Source: Methylobacterium tardum | GTDB lineage: Bacteria > Pseudomonadota > Alphaproteobacteria > Rhizobiales > Beijerinckiaceae | Assembly: GCF_023546765.1 (NCBI RefSeq) | Contig: NZ_CP097484.1 | Location: 3,876,001 to 3,940,000, forward strand | Length of the DNA: 64,000 nt | Reading direction: 5' to 3' | In this document: positions 31,855 through 42,241 of the stretch, one piece after another | How positions within the stretch are numbered: the first letter of the stretch is position 1 | Layout: every line of letters begins with the position of its first letter | Translations under genes and position numbers: made by a program | Notes under the pieces: generated by a model | Seen by the model: only the letters and a program-made list of their open reading frames with translations | The model's database searches: none | What the model was told of the DNA's origin: nothing

Positions 31855-34161
31855 ATGTCCACCCGACACGCTGCCCTGTGGGGCGGCCCCCTCGCGCTGC
31901 TGCTCGCCGGCACCCCGGCGGCCCTGGCGCAGACCTCGATCAGACTGGACGAACTGTCCGTCGAGGGTGAGGCATCGCCGGCCAAGGGCCGGGACGCGGC
32001 CGTTCCCTTCGGCGTGGCCGCGCCTCCGGGCTCGGCGCCCTCGGTGATCGAGCATCCAGCCGGCGAGATCGTCACCAGCATCGGTCGGACCAACACCATC
32101 GCGGACCGCCCGGCGACCAGCATCGGCGCGGTGCTGGCGAACAGCCCGGGCGTCACCGTGCGGCAGGGCAATGGCGGCCGAGACGTGATCATCTCGATCC
32201 GGGGCAACAATGCCCGCTCGACCGGGGTGATCAAGAACACCGTCGTGCTGGAGGACGGCTTCATTCTCACGCAGCCGGACGGCGCGGCCCGGTTCGACCT
32301 GACGGATCCCCGCGCCTACAGCCGCATCGACGTGTTCCGCGGACCGCAATCGCCGCTCTTCGGCAACTACGCGACCGGGGGCGCGATCGCGTTCCGGACC
32401 CGCACCGGACGGGAGATCGACGGCTACGAGATCGGCGTCGATGCCGGCAGCTTCGGCTACCTCAGCAATTACTTCACCGTCGGCGGCGTCAGCGGGCCGT
32501 TCGAGATCAGCCTGTTCGCCAGCGACGTGCGGGCCAACGGCTATCAGGACCACGCGAGCTACGACACGCAGACCATCAACCTTCTGGCGAGCTACACCCC
32601 GACGCCGGACAACCGCTTCACCCTGAAGGTGATCAACAACACCCTCGACACCAATCTTCCGGCACGCGCGTCGCTGGCGCAGTACCGGGTCAACCCCTAC
32701 CAGCGGGGCTGCGCCGCGCTAGCGAGCGCGGCGCCGGGCTGCACCACCTTCAACCTGTTCAGCAACGGCGCCTTCGGCGCCACCGTCCCGGTCACCGCCG
32801 ACGAGGGCGGCTTCGGGCGCAACGACCGCCGGACTATCGTGGCGGCGCGCTGGGAGCACGATCTCGACGCCTTCACCACCTGGCGCACGCAGCTCGGCTT
32901 CGACGAGCGCAACTTCAACCAGCCGTTCTACACGACCTCCTCGCGCGGCTCGTATCCGTCCTGGAACTTCCTCACGGATGTGACACGGCGCGGCGACCTC
33001 TTCGGACTGCCGGCCACGGGCTACGTGGCCCTCGCCTACAACACGATCGACAATCACATCACCGCCTTCAACCGCGCGCCCTATGGCGGCCCCCGCCTCG
33101 GGGCGCTGATCGGCGATCAGGGCGCCGTGCAGTCCAATCTCGGCGGCCGGGCTCGGCTCGAACTCGCCCTGTCGGACCAGTGGACCGGGATCGTCGGCCT
33201 CAGCGCCGAGAGCACCGCGATCACGGGCCGCAATCTCGCCTACAGCTACGCGTCGAGCGGTACGACCCGGACCTTCGCGGCCGTCGATCGGACCTTCCTC
33301 AACGTGGCCCCGGAGCTGGCGCTGGTCTACCGGCCGGATAAAGCCTGGGCGCTGCGCGGCCGGGTCGCCACCGGCTACACCACGCCGGCGGCAAGCAATC
33401 TGTTCATCACGCCGGCCGGGCTGCCCGGCAACAACACGCAGCTCCAGACGCAGCAGAACCTGGGCTTCGATCTCGGCGCGGAGTGGAGCCCGGTCGAGAC
33501 CCTGCGGCTCAGCGTGACCGGCTTCTACGAGTTCTTCCGCAACGAGCTGGTCTCTCAATCACCGGGGGCCGGCCTCCTCCCCTACACGTTCAACGCGCCG
33601 GCCTCCGAACATCGGGGCCTGGAGGTCGGGGCGGACTGGGCCTTCGCGCCGGGCTGGCGTGGGGTTCTGGCCTATACCTTCGACGACCAGATCTACACGC
33701 GCTACACGGAGCAGCTCAGCGCCGGCAGCCTGACGCGCCGCTTCGACCGGGCCGGCAACCAGATCCCCGGCGTTCCGGCCCACCAGCTCCTCGCGCGTCT
33801 CGGCTACGACGTGCCGAGCGGCCCGCTCGCCGGTTTGGGCGGCTTTGTCGAGACCGTGGTCCAGGGCGACTTCTATCTCGACAATGCCAACTTGCTGAAG
33901 GCGCCCGGATATGCGGTCGTCAATGCCAACGTGCATTACGCGACCGAGCTGACCGGCGGGTACGCGAAGCGGCTGAGCGTCTATCTCGAGGTCCGGAACG
34001 TCTTCGGCACCACCTATGTGGCCTCGGCCCAGAATCTCGCCAACACGATCAGCGGGACGAGCGGTCTCCAGAACAATGCGGCTACTCTGGCGACAACCAC
34101 GGGATCAGTTTTCGCAGGTGCGCCCCGGAACATCGTGGGCGGCATGCGGCTGGCATTTTGA
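31855..34161 (+). CDS. TonB-dependent outer-membrane receptor
   Basis: The 768-residue protein has signal peptide MSTRHAALWGGPLALLLAGT ending near ALAQ. The plug domain follows (SIGAVLANSPGVTVRQGNGG, DVIISIRGNN, SRIDVFRGPQSPLFGNYATG), then a 22-strand-type barrel ending IVGGMRLAF with a terminal Phe, as needed for Bam recognition. The FRGPQS-LFGN pattern is typical of siderophore/ferric receptors. It probably imports a ferric complex whose iron is handled by the PepSY protein encoded just upstream. The substrate is unknown. Confidence 0.9.
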   Translation: MSTRHAALWGGPLALLLAGTPAALAQTSIRLDELSVEGEASPAKGRDAAVPFGVAAPPGSAPSVIEHPAGEIVTSIGRTNTIADRPATSIGAVLANSPGVTVRQGNGGRDVIISIRGNNARSTGVIKNTVVLEDGFILTQPDGAARFDLTDPRAYSRIDVFRGPQSPLFGNYATGGAIAFRTRTGREIDGYEIGVDAGSFGYLSNYFTVGGVSGPFEISLFASDVRANGYQDHASYDTQTINLLASYTPTPDNRFTLKVINNTLDTNLPARASLAQYRVNPYQRGCAALASAAPGCTTFNLFSNGAFGATVPVTADEGGFGRNDRRTIVAARWEHDLDAFTTWRTQLGFDERNFNQPFYTTSSRGSYPSWNFLTDVTRRGDLFGLPATGYVALAYNTIDNHITAFNRAPYGGPRLGALIGDQGAVQSNLGGRARLELALSDQWTGIVGLSAESTAITGRNLAYSYASSGTTRTFAAVDRTFLNVAPELALVYRPDKAWALRGRVATGYTTPAASNLFITPAGLPGNNTQLQTQQNLGFDLGAEWSPVETLRLSVTGFYEFFRNELVSQSPGAGLLPYTFNAPASEHRGLEVGADWAFAPGWRGVLAYTFDDQIYTRYTEQLSAGSLTRRFDRAGNQIPGVPAHQLLARLGYDVPSGPLAGLGGFVETVVQGDFYLDNANLLKAPGYAVVNANVHYATELTGGYAKRLSVYLEVRNVFGTTYVASAQNLANTISGTSGLQNNAATLATTTGSVFAGAPRNIVGGMRLAF

Positions 34162-34302
34162 TAACCGCACTTGGGCCTGCGCGTGGTGCGCGGTCCGGGC
34201 TTGCACTAAGGTCCGCGCTGGATCGCCAGGGCGGCTCCCGTGGCCGCGCGGCCGAGCCCGTGTGGCGCGGGCCGATGCTGGTGGGGCTGGCGCGGTGTAC
34301 GG

Positions 34303-35283
34303 ATGAGGCGGCGGAGCGTTATCGCTGGATTGCCCTTGGCGCTGGCAGCGTGGCCCGTCGGCGCGCGCGCGCAGGTGCAACAGGCGCACGTGACGGCCCT
34401 CTGGCCGTTCGCGGCCGACGATGCCGAAGGTCTCGCTCTCTCGGCGGCATTCCACACGGCCCTGCGCGACCACGGCCAAGGGACCTTGCGGGTTGAGGAC
34501 CAGTGGGGTGGGGCCGACCGCGAGCGCACGCGCCTGCTCGCAGCCGATCTGGTCGCGAAGGAACCTCAGGTCATCTTCACGTATCTGAGCGCCCAGCTCA
34601 CGGCCGTGTCCGCGCTGACCCGCAAGATCCCGATCGTGTTCGTTGGGGCGTCCGACCCGGTCGGCTTCGGCTACGTTGCGAGCCTGCAGCGTCCGGGGGG
34701 CAACATCACGGGCTTCACCCTGTACGAGTCGTCGCTCGGCGGGAAATGGCTGGCCGCCCTGAAGGAGGCGGTTCCGACGCTTCGGCGCGTTACGCTCCTG
34801 GCCAATCCGAGCAGCGAGATACGGGGCAGCAACTTCTACGCGGATCCCTTCAGAAGCGCGGCCGCCACCCTCGGGATCGAACCCGCCGTCGTGATGGTCC
34901 AGAGAGCCGCGGAGATCGATCCGGTCATCGCAGACCTCGCACGGCAGGGGGATGCGGGGCTCATCGTGGCCCCCGGCACCTTCAGCGAAGCCAACGGCGA
35001 CCGCATCGTCGCGCTGACGGCGGATCACCGGATCCCGACCGTGTTCGCCATCCGGCGTTTCGCGAACCGGGGCGGACTGATGTCGTACGGTCCCGACACC
35101 ACCGAGGCGGTCCGGCGCGCGGCCGCCTATGTCGACCGAATCCTGCACGGCGACAACCCCGCGACCCTGCCGGTCCAGGCCCCCACGAAGTTCGATCTCG
35201 TGGTGAACCTGAAGACCGCGCGCAGCCTGAGTCTGGAGGTCTCGTCGGCGCTGCTCGCTCAGGCTGACGAGATCGCCGAATGA
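34303..35283 (+). CDS. Periplasmic substrate-binding protein (ABC_sub_bind/TrpX-like)
   Basis: The 326-residue protein starts MRRRSVIAGLPLALAAWPVG, a Tat-like or Sec signal ending ARAQ. It then shows the ABC_sub_bind pattern: TALWPFAADDAEG, IPIVFVGASDPVGFGYVASL, RPGGNITGFT and GGLMSYGPDTTEAVRRAAAY. No permease or ATPase gene is nearby. Its stop overlaps the ATG of the histidine kinase (ATGA), so it is probably a ligand-binding input for that kinase rather than a transporter part. Confidence 0.85.
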   Translation: MRRRSVIAGLPLALAAWPVGARAQVQQAHVTALWPFAADDAEGLALSAAFHTALRDHGQGTLRVEDQWGGADRERTRLLAADLVAKEPQVIFTYLSAQLTAVSALTRKIPIVFVGASDPVGFGYVASLQRPGGNITGFTLYESSLGGKWLAALKEAVPTLRRVTLLANPSSEIRGSNFYADPFRSAAATLGIEPAVVMVQRAAEIDPVIADLARQGDAGLIVAPGTFSEANGDRIVALTADHRIPTVFAIRRFANRGGLMSYGPDTTEAVRRAAAYVDRILHGDNPATLPVQAPTKFDLVVNLKTARSLSLEVSSALLAQADEIAE

Positions 35284-37322
35284 CGAGCCTTCGCGCGCTC
35301 GACGCGGCTCCCGATGTTGATGGCTCGCCGAAGCGGTTCCGCCTTCCGCTCTCCGGAAAGTTCGCGGTGGCCTTCGTCGGGCTCGTGACCCTCGTGCTGC
35401 TCATCAACGGCGTCGCCGACCTGTCCCTGAACTTCGAGGATGCCAAGCGGACGGCGATCGAAGTGCAGCGCGAGAAGGCGCGCGGAGCCGCGGAACGCGT
35501 CGAAGCCTTCCTCTCCGAGATCGAGAGCCAGATCGGCTGGACGACCCGGGCGGAGTGGCGCCGGGTTCCCCTGGAGCAACAGCGCTACGACTTCATCCGG
35601 CTGCTGCGGCAGGCCCCGGCCATCACCGAGGTCGCCTATCTCGATCCGAGCGGCAAGGAACAGCTGCGGGTCTCGCGCCTTGAGCCGGACGTCGTCGCCA
35701 GCGGCAAGGATTTCTCCACCGCGCCGCGCTTCACCCAGGCGCTCAAGGACAAGACCTGGTTCGGGCCGGTCTATTTCCGGCGCGGATCCGAGCCGTACAT
35801 GACCGTTTCGGTCGCGCATGCCGGGCGTGACCCGGGCGTGACCGTCGCGGAGGTCAACCTGAAGCTGATCTGGGACGTGGTCAGCGCCATCCGCAATGGC
35901 ACGAGCGGCTACGCCTTCGTGACCACCGCGACCGGACGCCTGATCGCCCATCCGGACCTCAGCCTCGTCCTGCGCGACACCGACCTGTCCGGCCTGCCGG
36001 AGGTCGCGGGAGCGTTGTCCGGAAAGGCAGGCGCGAAGGATTATGAGATCACCAGCGGGCTCGGCGGCGGGCTCGTGCTGGCTGCGCACGCCGTCGTCCC
36101 GCGCGTCGACTGGATCGTGTTCGTGCAGCTGTCGCTGCGGGAGGCAATGGAACCACTCACCGAATCGATCATCCAGACCGTGTCGCTGATGGGGCTGGGC
36201 GTCCTCATGGCGGGTGTGGCCGGGACCTTCCTGGCCCGGCGTATGGTGATCCCGATCCGTCAGCTCGAGGACGGTGCGGAGCGCTTCGGCGCCGGAGACC
36301 TGTCGGAGCGCATCGTGATCCGCACCGGCGACGAGATCGAGACCCTCGCCCACCGGTTCAATTCCATGGCGCGCCGCGTCCAGGAATCCTACGAGACCCT
36401 GGAGGCCAAGGTCGAGGAGCGGACCCGCGACCTGAACCAGTCTCTCGACGACCTGCAGAGGGCGCAGAGCCGCCTCGTGCAATCCGAGAAGCTCGCTTCG
36501 CTAGGGCAGCTCACCGCCGGGATCGCCCACGAGATCAAGAACCCGCTGAACTTCGTGAACAACTTCGCGTCGCTCTCGAAAGAGCTGGTGGACGAGCTTC
36601 GGGACGCGCTCAAGCCCGCAGCACTCGACCCGGACATCCGGGACGAGGTCGACGAGATCGCCGGACTTCTGAAGGGCAACCTCGATAAGGTGGTCCAGCA
36701 CGGCCGGCGCGCCGACTCGATCGTCAAGAACATGCTGCTGCACTCGCGCACGGGTTCCGGCGAGCACCGCCCGGTCGAGATCAACGCCCTCGTGGAGGAG
36801 AGCCTGAACTTGGCCTATCACGGCGCCCGCGCGGCCAAGCCCAGCTTCAACGTGACCCTCGCCCGCGATTACGACCCGGCGGCCGGTATTGCCGACATCT
36901 ATCCGCAGGAGATCACGCGCGTCCTGTTGAACCTGATGTCGAACGGCTTCTACGCCACCGAGAAGAAGGCCGAGGGCGCCGTGCCCGGCTATGCGCCGAC
37001 TCTGTCGGTCGCCACCCGGGATCGCGGCGACAGCGTCGAGATCCGTGTGCGCGACAACGGCACCGGGATACCCGAGAGCGTCAAGGCCAAGATGTTCGAC
37101 CCGTTCTTCACCACCAAGCCGGCCGGCGAGGGCACCGGGCTCGGCCTGTCCCTGAGCCACGACATCGTGGTGAAGCAGCATGGTGGCACGGTCGACGTCG
37201 CCACGGAGCCCGGCGCCTTCACCGAATTCACGATCGTGCTGCCCCGCCGGGGGACGGAGGTGGCCGAGCCCGTGACCGCACCTACACCCGCCTTCGCGGC
37301 CGAGCCCAAGAGCCAGCCATGA
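35280..37322 (+). CDS. Membrane sensor histidine kinase with Cache and HAMP domains
   Basis: Of 680 residues, TM1 lies near 20-45 (FAVAFVGLVTLVLLINGV), a large periplasmic dCache-like domain at ~50-285, TM2 near 295-320, and a HAMP domain with RRMVIPIRQLEDGAERFGAG. A coiled linker leads to the H-box GIAHEIKNPLNFV with phospho-acceptor His417. The ATPase domain has N-box LNLMSNGFYA, G1 DNGTGIP and FFTTKPAGEGTGLGLSLSHD. The protein should signal to the two receivers encoded directly downstream with overlapping starts. The ligand may be presented by the upstream binding protein. Confidence 0.92.
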   Translation: MTSLRALDAAPDVDGSPKRFRLPLSGKFAVAFVGLVTLVLLINGVADLSLNFEDAKRTAIEVQREKARGAAERVEAFLSEIESQIGWTTRAEWRRVPLEQQRYDFIRLLRQAPAITEVAYLDPSGKEQLRVSRLEPDVVASGKDFSTAPRFTQALKDKTWFGPVYFRRGSEPYMTVSVAHAGRDPGVTVAEVNLKLIWDVVSAIRNGTSGYAFVTTATGRLIAHPDLSLVLRDTDLSGLPEVAGALSGKAGAKDYEITSGLGGGLVLAAHAVVPRVDWIVFVQLSLREAMEPLTESIIQTVSLMGLGVLMAGVAGTFLARRMVIPIRQLEDGAERFGAGDLSERIVIRTGDEIETLAHRFNSMARRVQESYETLEAKVEERTRDLNQSLDDLQRAQSRLVQSEKLASLGQLTAGIAHEIKNPLNFVNNFASLSKELVDELRDALKPAALDPDIRDEVDEIAGLLKGNLDKVVQHGRRADSIVKNMLLHSRTGSGEHRPVEINALVEESLNLAYHGARAAKPSFNVTLARDYDPAAGIADIYPQEITRVLLNLMSNGFYATEKKAEGAVPGYAPTLSVATRDRGDSVEIRVRDNGTGIPESVKAKMFDPFFTTKPAGEGTGLGLSLSHDIVVKQHGGTVDVATEPGAFTEFTIVLPRRGTEVAEPVTAPTPAFAAEPKSQP

Positions 37323-37717
37323 ACGTCCTGATCCTCGTCGCCGATGACGAACCCGACGTGACCGACCTGTTCCGCCAGCAGTTCCGCCGCGAGCTCCGGG
37401 CCGGGCGCTTCGAGATGGCGTTCGCGCATTCGGCACCCGAGGCCCTGTCCCGCATCACCGCCTCGGACGGCCCGAGCCTGATTCTGATGTTCTCCGACAT
37501 CAACATGCCGAGAATGACCGGGCTGGAACTCCTCCCGCTGGTACGGGCCGCGCGGCCCGACGTGCCGGTGATCATGATCACCGCCTACGGCGACGCCGCG
37601 ACGCGCGAGGCCGTCGAGGCCGCCGGCGCGGTCGGGCTGATCACCAAGCCCATCGACTTCGCCCTCCTGAAGGCGGAGGTCGACCGCAGGCTCGCCACGA
37701 TCGGGGAGACGGAATGA
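37319..37717 (+). CDS. Single-domain response regulator
   Basis: The 132-residue receiver domain shows the acidic pair in [11 protein letters not shown], phospho-acceptor Asp60 in [11 protein letters not shown], the conserved Thr in MITAYGD and Lys in GLITKPIDF. There is no output domain. It is coupled to the kinase gene and the next gene by ATGA overlaps. It could compete for or relay phosphate to the cyclase protein. Confidence 0.92.
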   Translation: MNVLILVADDEPDVTDLFRQQFRRELRAGRFEMAFAHSAPEALSRITASDGPSLILMFSDINMPRMTGLELLPLVRAARPDVPVIMITAYGDAATREAVEAAGAVGLITKPIDFALLKAEVDRRLATIGETE

Positions 37718-38979
37718 GTTCGGGCCTGCCCAGCGCCAAGATCCTGGTGGTCGGCGACGAGCCGGATCTCGAGGCGCTGATCACCCAGAAATTCCGCCGT
37801 CAGATCCGCCAGGGTGTCGTCACGTTCCTGTTCGCACACGATGGGCAAGAGGCGCTGGAGAGCCTGTCCGAAAACCGCGACATCGACCTCGTGGTGTCGG
37901 ACATCAACATGCCGCGCATGGACGGGCTGACGCTGCTCGCCAAGCTGGAGGAACTCGCCGACCGGCCGACAACCATCATCGTCTCCGCCTATGGGGACAT
38001 GGCGAATATCCGCACCGCGATGAACCGGGGCGCTTTCGACTTCCTGACGAAGCCGATCGACTTCACGGATCTGGAGACAACGATCGAGCGGACGCTGCGG
38101 CACGTCGAGGCTTTGCGCGAGGGACGGCGGCGGCAATCGCTCGCCGAGCGCGCGCACGCGTCGCTCGCGCGCTACTTCTCGCCGAATCTCGCCGAGCAGC
38201 TCGCCGGGGACGCGTCGGGTCTGGAACTCGGCGGCCACCGGCGGGACGTGGCGTCGCTGTTCACGGACATCGCGGGCTTCACCAGCCTGGTGGAGAGCCT
38301 CGACCCGACCCAGCTGGCCGAGATCCTGAACGGCTACTTCGCCGAGCTGACCGACCTCGTCTTCGCCCACGAGGGGACCGTGGCGAAGATCGTCGGCGAC
38401 GCGCTCCACGTCCTGTTCGGGGCGCCGGGAGACCAGCCGGACCACGCGGCCCGCGCGGTCGCCTGCGCGCTGGCCCTCGATGAAGCCGCGGAGGGCTTCC
38501 GGGCCCGCTGGCGGGAGCGCGGCATCGAGATCGGCGTGACGCGGATCGGCGTGCATGCCGGGCCGGCCATCGTGGGGAATTTCGGTGGCGGCCGCTATTT
38601 CGACTACACGGCCTACGGCGACACCATCAACACGGCGGCCCGCCTGGAGAACGCCAACAAGGCGTTCGGGACGCGGATCTGCGTGAGCGAGAGCGTGGTG
38701 ATCCGCGCCGGCCAGTTCCGCGGCCGGCCGCTCGGCGACCTGCTCCTGCGCGGCAAGCAGGAGGCTCTGCGCGCCTTCGAACCCCTCACCGAAGCCGTCT
38801 ACGACGCGGCCTCGTTGACCCGCTACCAGGAAGCCTTCGCCAAGCTGGAGGCCGGCGAAGCCGCGGCGCTCCCCGCTTTCGCGGCGCTGGTCGGGCTGCG
38901 CCCCGACGACGGCGTAGCCGCCTACCACCTGAAACGCCTGCTCAACGGATCGAATGGGACCCGCATCGAGATCCGCTGA
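37714..38979 (+). CDS. Response regulator fused to class III adenylate/guanylate cyclase
   Basis: The 421-residue protein has an N-terminal receiver (phospho-acceptor Asp63 in [24 protein letters not shown]), a helical linker and a class III cyclase domain. The cyclase carries [15 protein letters not shown] with the metal Asp, [20 protein letters not shown] with the second Asp, and [20 protein letters not shown]. The first acidic position of the receiver is Gly14 (LVVGDEPDL) where Asp is usual. The gene converts kinase input into a cyclic nucleotide, probably cAMP; substrate specificity cannot be read securely. Confidence 0.9.
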   Translation: MSSGLPSAKILVVGDEPDLEALITQKFRRQIRQGVVTFLFAHDGQEALESLSENRDIDLVVSDINMPRMDGLTLLAKLEELADRPTTIIVSAYGDMANIRTAMNRGAFDFLTKPIDFTDLETTIERTLRHVEALREGRRRQSLAERAHASLARYFSPNLAEQLAGDASGLELGGHRRDVASLFTDIAGFTSLVESLDPTQLAEILNGYFAELTDLVFAHEGTVAKIVGDALHVLFGAPGDQPDHAARAVACALALDEAAEGFRARWRERGIEIGVTRIGVHAGPAIVGNFGGGRYFDYTAYGDTINTAARLENANKAFGTRICVSESVVIRAGQFRGRPLGDLLLRGKQEALRAFEPLTEAVYDAASLTRYQEAFAKLEAGEAAALPAFAALVGLRPDDGVAAYHLKRLLNGSNGTRIEIR

Positions 38980-39027
38980 CGGCGCGGCGGGGCGCGCCCG
39001 CGACCCGGTGCCGGCCGGAGCGCCGGC

Positions 39028-40015
39028 ATGAGACGGCGTGACGTGATCCTGGGCCTGGGCGTTGCCGCGGCCTGGCCCGCATCCGGCCTGGCCCAGTCCG
39101 GGGGGCAGCGCCGGCTGGGGATCCTCCTCGTCTATGGCGAGACCCATCCCGACAGTCCGGTGATCGTCCGAGACGCTGAAGGAATCGCTGCAGCGGGCCG
39201 GATGGATCTGGGGCCAGAACCTCGCGGTCGATCTCCGCTATGGCAACGGCGATGCCGAGACGCTGCGCCGGCAGACGAACGAGATCCTCGCGCAGAAACC
39301 CGATGTCGTCCTGGCGCAGGGCGTCGTCGGGGCGACCGCGCTACAGCGGGCGACGGCGACCGTCCCGGTCGTGTTCATGATGCTGCAGGATCCGATCGGA
39401 GCCGGCTTCGTGACCAGCCTGTCGCGGCCCGGCGGGAATCTCACGGGCTTCACGAATTTTGACTTCACCCTGGTGGGCAAGTGGCTGCAGCTCCTTAAGG
39501 AACTCAAACCGGACGTCACCCGCGCGCTCGCCCTGGTCAATCCCGATTATCCGGCCCGCCTGGCGGCCTATACGGCCGAACTCGCGCGGGTCGGCCCCGG
39601 GCTGGGCATCGAGGCGCGGATCGCCGGCATCCACAATGCCGAGGAGATCGCGCAAGCGATCACCCCCTTCGCCGGGGCGCCCGGGGGTGGGCTGATCGCG
39701 CTGCCCGACGCGGTGACCGGGGTCTACGGTCAGCGGATCATCGATCTGGCGGCAGCCTATCGCCTCCCCGCAGTCTACGCCTACGCGGCGCAGGTGCGGA
39801 TGGGCGGTCTCGCGGCCTATACGACCAGCGTCGTGCAGGACGTGCAGCGGGCGGCCGGCTACATCGACCGGATCCTGCGCGGCGCCGTCGTCGGCGATCT
39901 GCCCGTTCAGGCCAGCGAGCGCTTCCTTACCGTGATCAACCTCCGGACGGCCGCCGCCCTCGGCCTGACGATCGCGCCCTCGCTGATGGCGAAGGCCGAC
40001 GAGCTGATCGAGTAG
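39028..40015 (+). CDS. Second ABC_sub_bind-type substrate-binding protein, one frameshift
   Basis: This starts MRRRDVILGLGVAAAWPASG with a Tat-like signal ending GLAQ. At about 39170 the frame shifts by one base (an apparent extra C in GTCC-GAG). The rest, ETLKESLQRAGWIWGQNLAV, QDPIGAGFVTSLSRPGGNLT and GGLAAYTTSVVQDVQRAAGY, is intact to the stop. Corrected, it gives about 328 residues, paralogous to the protein at 34303. It lies 48 bases after the cyclase gene and completes a binding-protein/kinase/cyclase module. It is a pseudogene if the frameshift is real. Confidence 0.8.
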
Positions 40016-40118
40016 CGGCGTCTCCGGACGAAGCCGTGCGCCGCCCCGGCGTGAGAACGCGGCGCGGCGGCGGAGCCGTCGCGGCCACATGTCACCACGA
40101 CGGCCGGTGCGGTGCGGC

Positions 40119-40604
40119 TCAGCCGAGCGCCGGCAGGCGCCCGTCCGGCGAGTAGCGGTCAATCGCCGAGGGCAGGTCCCGCGAGAGACGGGCCAGCACC
40201 TCGCTCTTGCTGAGGCCGGTCTGCTGCTCCAGGGCCGCCAGGGTCTCCGGGCCGATGGCGCGCTCGAGGTCGGCGGCCGGGATGTCGCGGTTGGGCCCGT
40301 GATTGATCCAGGATTGTGCGGTATCCGCGTGACCACCCTTGGTGAAGTGCTCGATCAGCTCGCCCAGGCCACTCGCGATCAGGCCGCCGACACCGGCGGA
40401 GCCGACGCCGCCGAGCACGCGCTCCAGGTTCGCCGGGATCGTCGAGCTGGACCCGGCGGTCGAGCCCGGAACCGGCGGGACCGAGGAGCGGCCGGTCTCC
40501 TTGCCGTGGCCGCCGAGCCATTCGGAAATCTTGTCCCGGTTCTGAAAGCCGGCCACCGCCAGAAGACCCAGCAGCGCGGTCATGGATGGGTATCCCTTGC
40601 TCAT
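40119..40604 (-). CDS. YidB family protein (DUF937)
   Basis: The 161-residue protein starts [20 protein letters not shown], with AGGAAGGA upstream fixing the start. Features are a Gly-rich middle ([20 protein letters not shown]) and the YidB signature [20 protein letters not shown] with [20 protein letters not shown]. The role of YidB is unknown; such genes are frequent in stress-induced clusters. It is the first of several reverse-strand genes. Confidence 0.85.
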   Translation of the reverse strand: MSKGYPSMTALLGLLAVAGFQNRDKISEWLGGHGKETGRSSVPPVPGSTAGSSSTIPANLERVLGGVGSAGVGGLIASGLGELIEHFTKGGHADTAQSWINHGPNRDIPAADLERAIGPETLAALEQQTGLSKSEVLARLSRDLPSAIDRYSPDGRLPALG

Positions 40605-40671
40605 CGCATCGTCCTTCCTTCGATCGGGCTCATCGGCCCGGATGATGCAGCGGTCAGCCGCCGCAATTGGT

Positions 40672-42084
40672 TCACTCCGCCGCGGCGGAGGTGGGCCCGG
40701 CCATGTCCTCGGACAGAGCTGCGGTCGCGTTCCCCGTCCGGCCCGTCGCGATCGCGCGCTTGATCGTGGAGCGGGCCGCATCGATGGCGATCAACGCGGC
40801 GGACAGGGTTCTGGCCTCGGTCGGACGCTCGAGAGCATGCTTGGCGATCTCGCCGGCGAGGTCGCCGATCTCCCGCGCCAGAACCTGGAGACGCGCCGCG
40901 TCGGAGGTGTCCTGTGCCTCCCGCCGGATCTCGAGTAGGCGATCGGTCGCCTCCTCGACGCGCTCGCGGCGCAACCGAGACAGGCGTTGCCCGACCCAGG
41001 CGGCGGCAGAGCCGATGCCGCCGCTCAGGAACGCGATCAGGTAGATCCAGGTCTCGTAGCGCTCGATGAAGCTCTGCTGCTCGCGCTCGAAATAATCGAC
41101 CGCCCCTGGATGGATCGGCAGACGCGCGCTCGTCGCGCCCACCGTGCTGTCGTAGGCGGGCGCCTGGACGTAATCGGCAGCTGGCGTGACATTCGCCATG
41201 CCGCTGCGCAGCTCGAAGAGGTGCTGGGTCACGTCCGCCGCCACCGAGCGCGGGAGGCTCGACCGGGCCATGAGGCGGTAGGAAGCTCCGACCGTGTGGA
41301 CGTCCTCGGCCGGCACCTTGGGGCTGCCGCCGAAGGTCTCGGCCGGCATTGTCACGACCTGAAGTCGCGGCATGCGCGCGACGAGCGCATCGGCGTTCTC
41401 GACATCGACGAACGACACCTTCTGTGTCCGGCTCGCCCTCTGAACGATGTCGGCGATGCGCTGCGCGGTCGGCGCGGTCGGCGCGATCACCGAGATGACC
41501 GCATCGGCGCGCTTGTGGGCGATGGCATCGGCTAGGTCCGCCTCGGCAATCTCCACCAGGGCGACATGGCGCGGCGGCACGGCGCCCTGCGGTTCGCTCG
41601 TGATCAGCGTCAGGCCATAATGGCCGAGCAGCGCGCGGATCAGCGCCTCGTCGGCGTCGCGGTGGGCAAGGATGGCGAGGCGCTTGCGGTCGAGATCGGG
41701 AAACCGGGAGATCCCGGAGCCCTCCGGCGCCGCGATGATCATGGCCTGATCCCGCAGGATCGCGAGGGTCAGGCCGTTGTCGGGCAGATCGACGTCCGGC
41801 CGGACGACCGCCAGGTCGGCACGGCCGTCACGTAGAGCCTCGGCGCTGTCACGCACATCGTCGAAAGCCAGGGTTCTGAGGCGGATTTCCTTGCGCTGCT
41901 TGGCCAAGGCATCCGCGTAGGCCTGGATCAGGGCCGGCTCGGTTCCGTCGCGGGGCGCGACCGCCACGGTCAGCACCGTGGCGCGCGACGCCCAGTAGGC
42001 TGCGACCGCGGCCGCGCCCAGCAGGACCGCCAGCGCCAGGAAGATGAATTCCCGGCGCAGGAGGATCGATGCGAGCCCTCTCAT
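40672..42084 (-). CDS. Membrane-anchored TAXI-family solute-binding protein
   Basis: The 470-residue protein has an N-terminal anchor ([19 protein letters not shown]) and a periplasmic TAXI/NMT1-like domain of ~300 residues ([40 protein letters not shown]). A second TM lies near 345-365 ([18 protein letters not shown]), followed by a ~100-residue cytoplasmic coiled tail. No TRAP permease gene is adjacent, so it may be a sensor rather than a transporter part. ATG 42084 is preferred over an upstream TTG. Confidence 0.8.
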   Translation of the reverse strand: MRGLASILLRREFIFLALAVLLGAAAVAAYWASRATVLTVAVAPRDGTEPALIQAYADALAKQRKEIRLRTLAFDDVRDSAEALRDGRADLAVVRPDVDLPDNGLTLAILRDQAMIIAAPEGSGISRFPDLDRKRLAILAHRDADEALIRALLGHYGLTLITSEPQGAVPPRHVALVEIAEADLADAIAHKRADAVISVIAPTAPTAQRIADIVQRASRTQKVSFVDVENADALVARMPRLQVVTMPAETFGGSPKVPAEDVHTVGASYRLMARSSLPRSVAADVTQHLFELRSGMANVTPAADYVQAPAYDSTVGATSARLPIHPGAVDYFEREQQSFIERYETWIYLIAFLSGGIGSAAAWVGQRLSRLRRERVEEATDRLLEIRREAQDTSDAARLQVLAREIGDLAGEIAKHALERPTEARTLSAALIAIDAARSTIKRAIATGRTGNATAALSEDMAGPTSAAAE

Positions 42085-42113
42085 CCGCGGCAAACGCCGT
42101 CTCCGGGATGTCG

Positions 42114-42224
42114 CTAGAAGGTCCGTCCGGGTCCGCCGCGGCGCTCGGCGCGGCCACCATAGCGACGGCCGAGATAGGCGATGATCTTCGGCACGATGAA
42201 CGCGGTCAGGATTTTGCGCAGCAT
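42114..42224 (-). CDS. Small basic protein, 36 residues
   Basis: MLRKILTAFIVPKIIAYLGR then RYGGRAERRGGPGRTF. AAGGAG lies nine bases before the ATG at 42224. It has a short amphipathic/hydrophobic helix and a basic Gly-Arg tail, and may associate with membrane. It lies between the TAXI gene and a CsbD-like gene in the same orientation. No family is recognised. Confidence 0.6.
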   Translation of the reverse strand: MLRKILTAFIVPKIIAYLGRRYGGRAERRGGPGRTF

Positions 42225-42241
42225 GGTTCAGAACTCCTTGA

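Noticed and set aside
31432..32553. 373-residue reverse frame across the PepSY/TonB-receptor genes
   Set aside because: Antisense shadow; overlaps two well-supported genes.
35259..36482. 407-residue reverse frame antisense to the histidine kinase
   Set aside because: Shadow of a strongly supported gene.
37585..39147. 520-residue reverse frame antisense to the cyclase gene
   Set aside because: Shadow frame; the forward strand has receiver and cyclase signatures.
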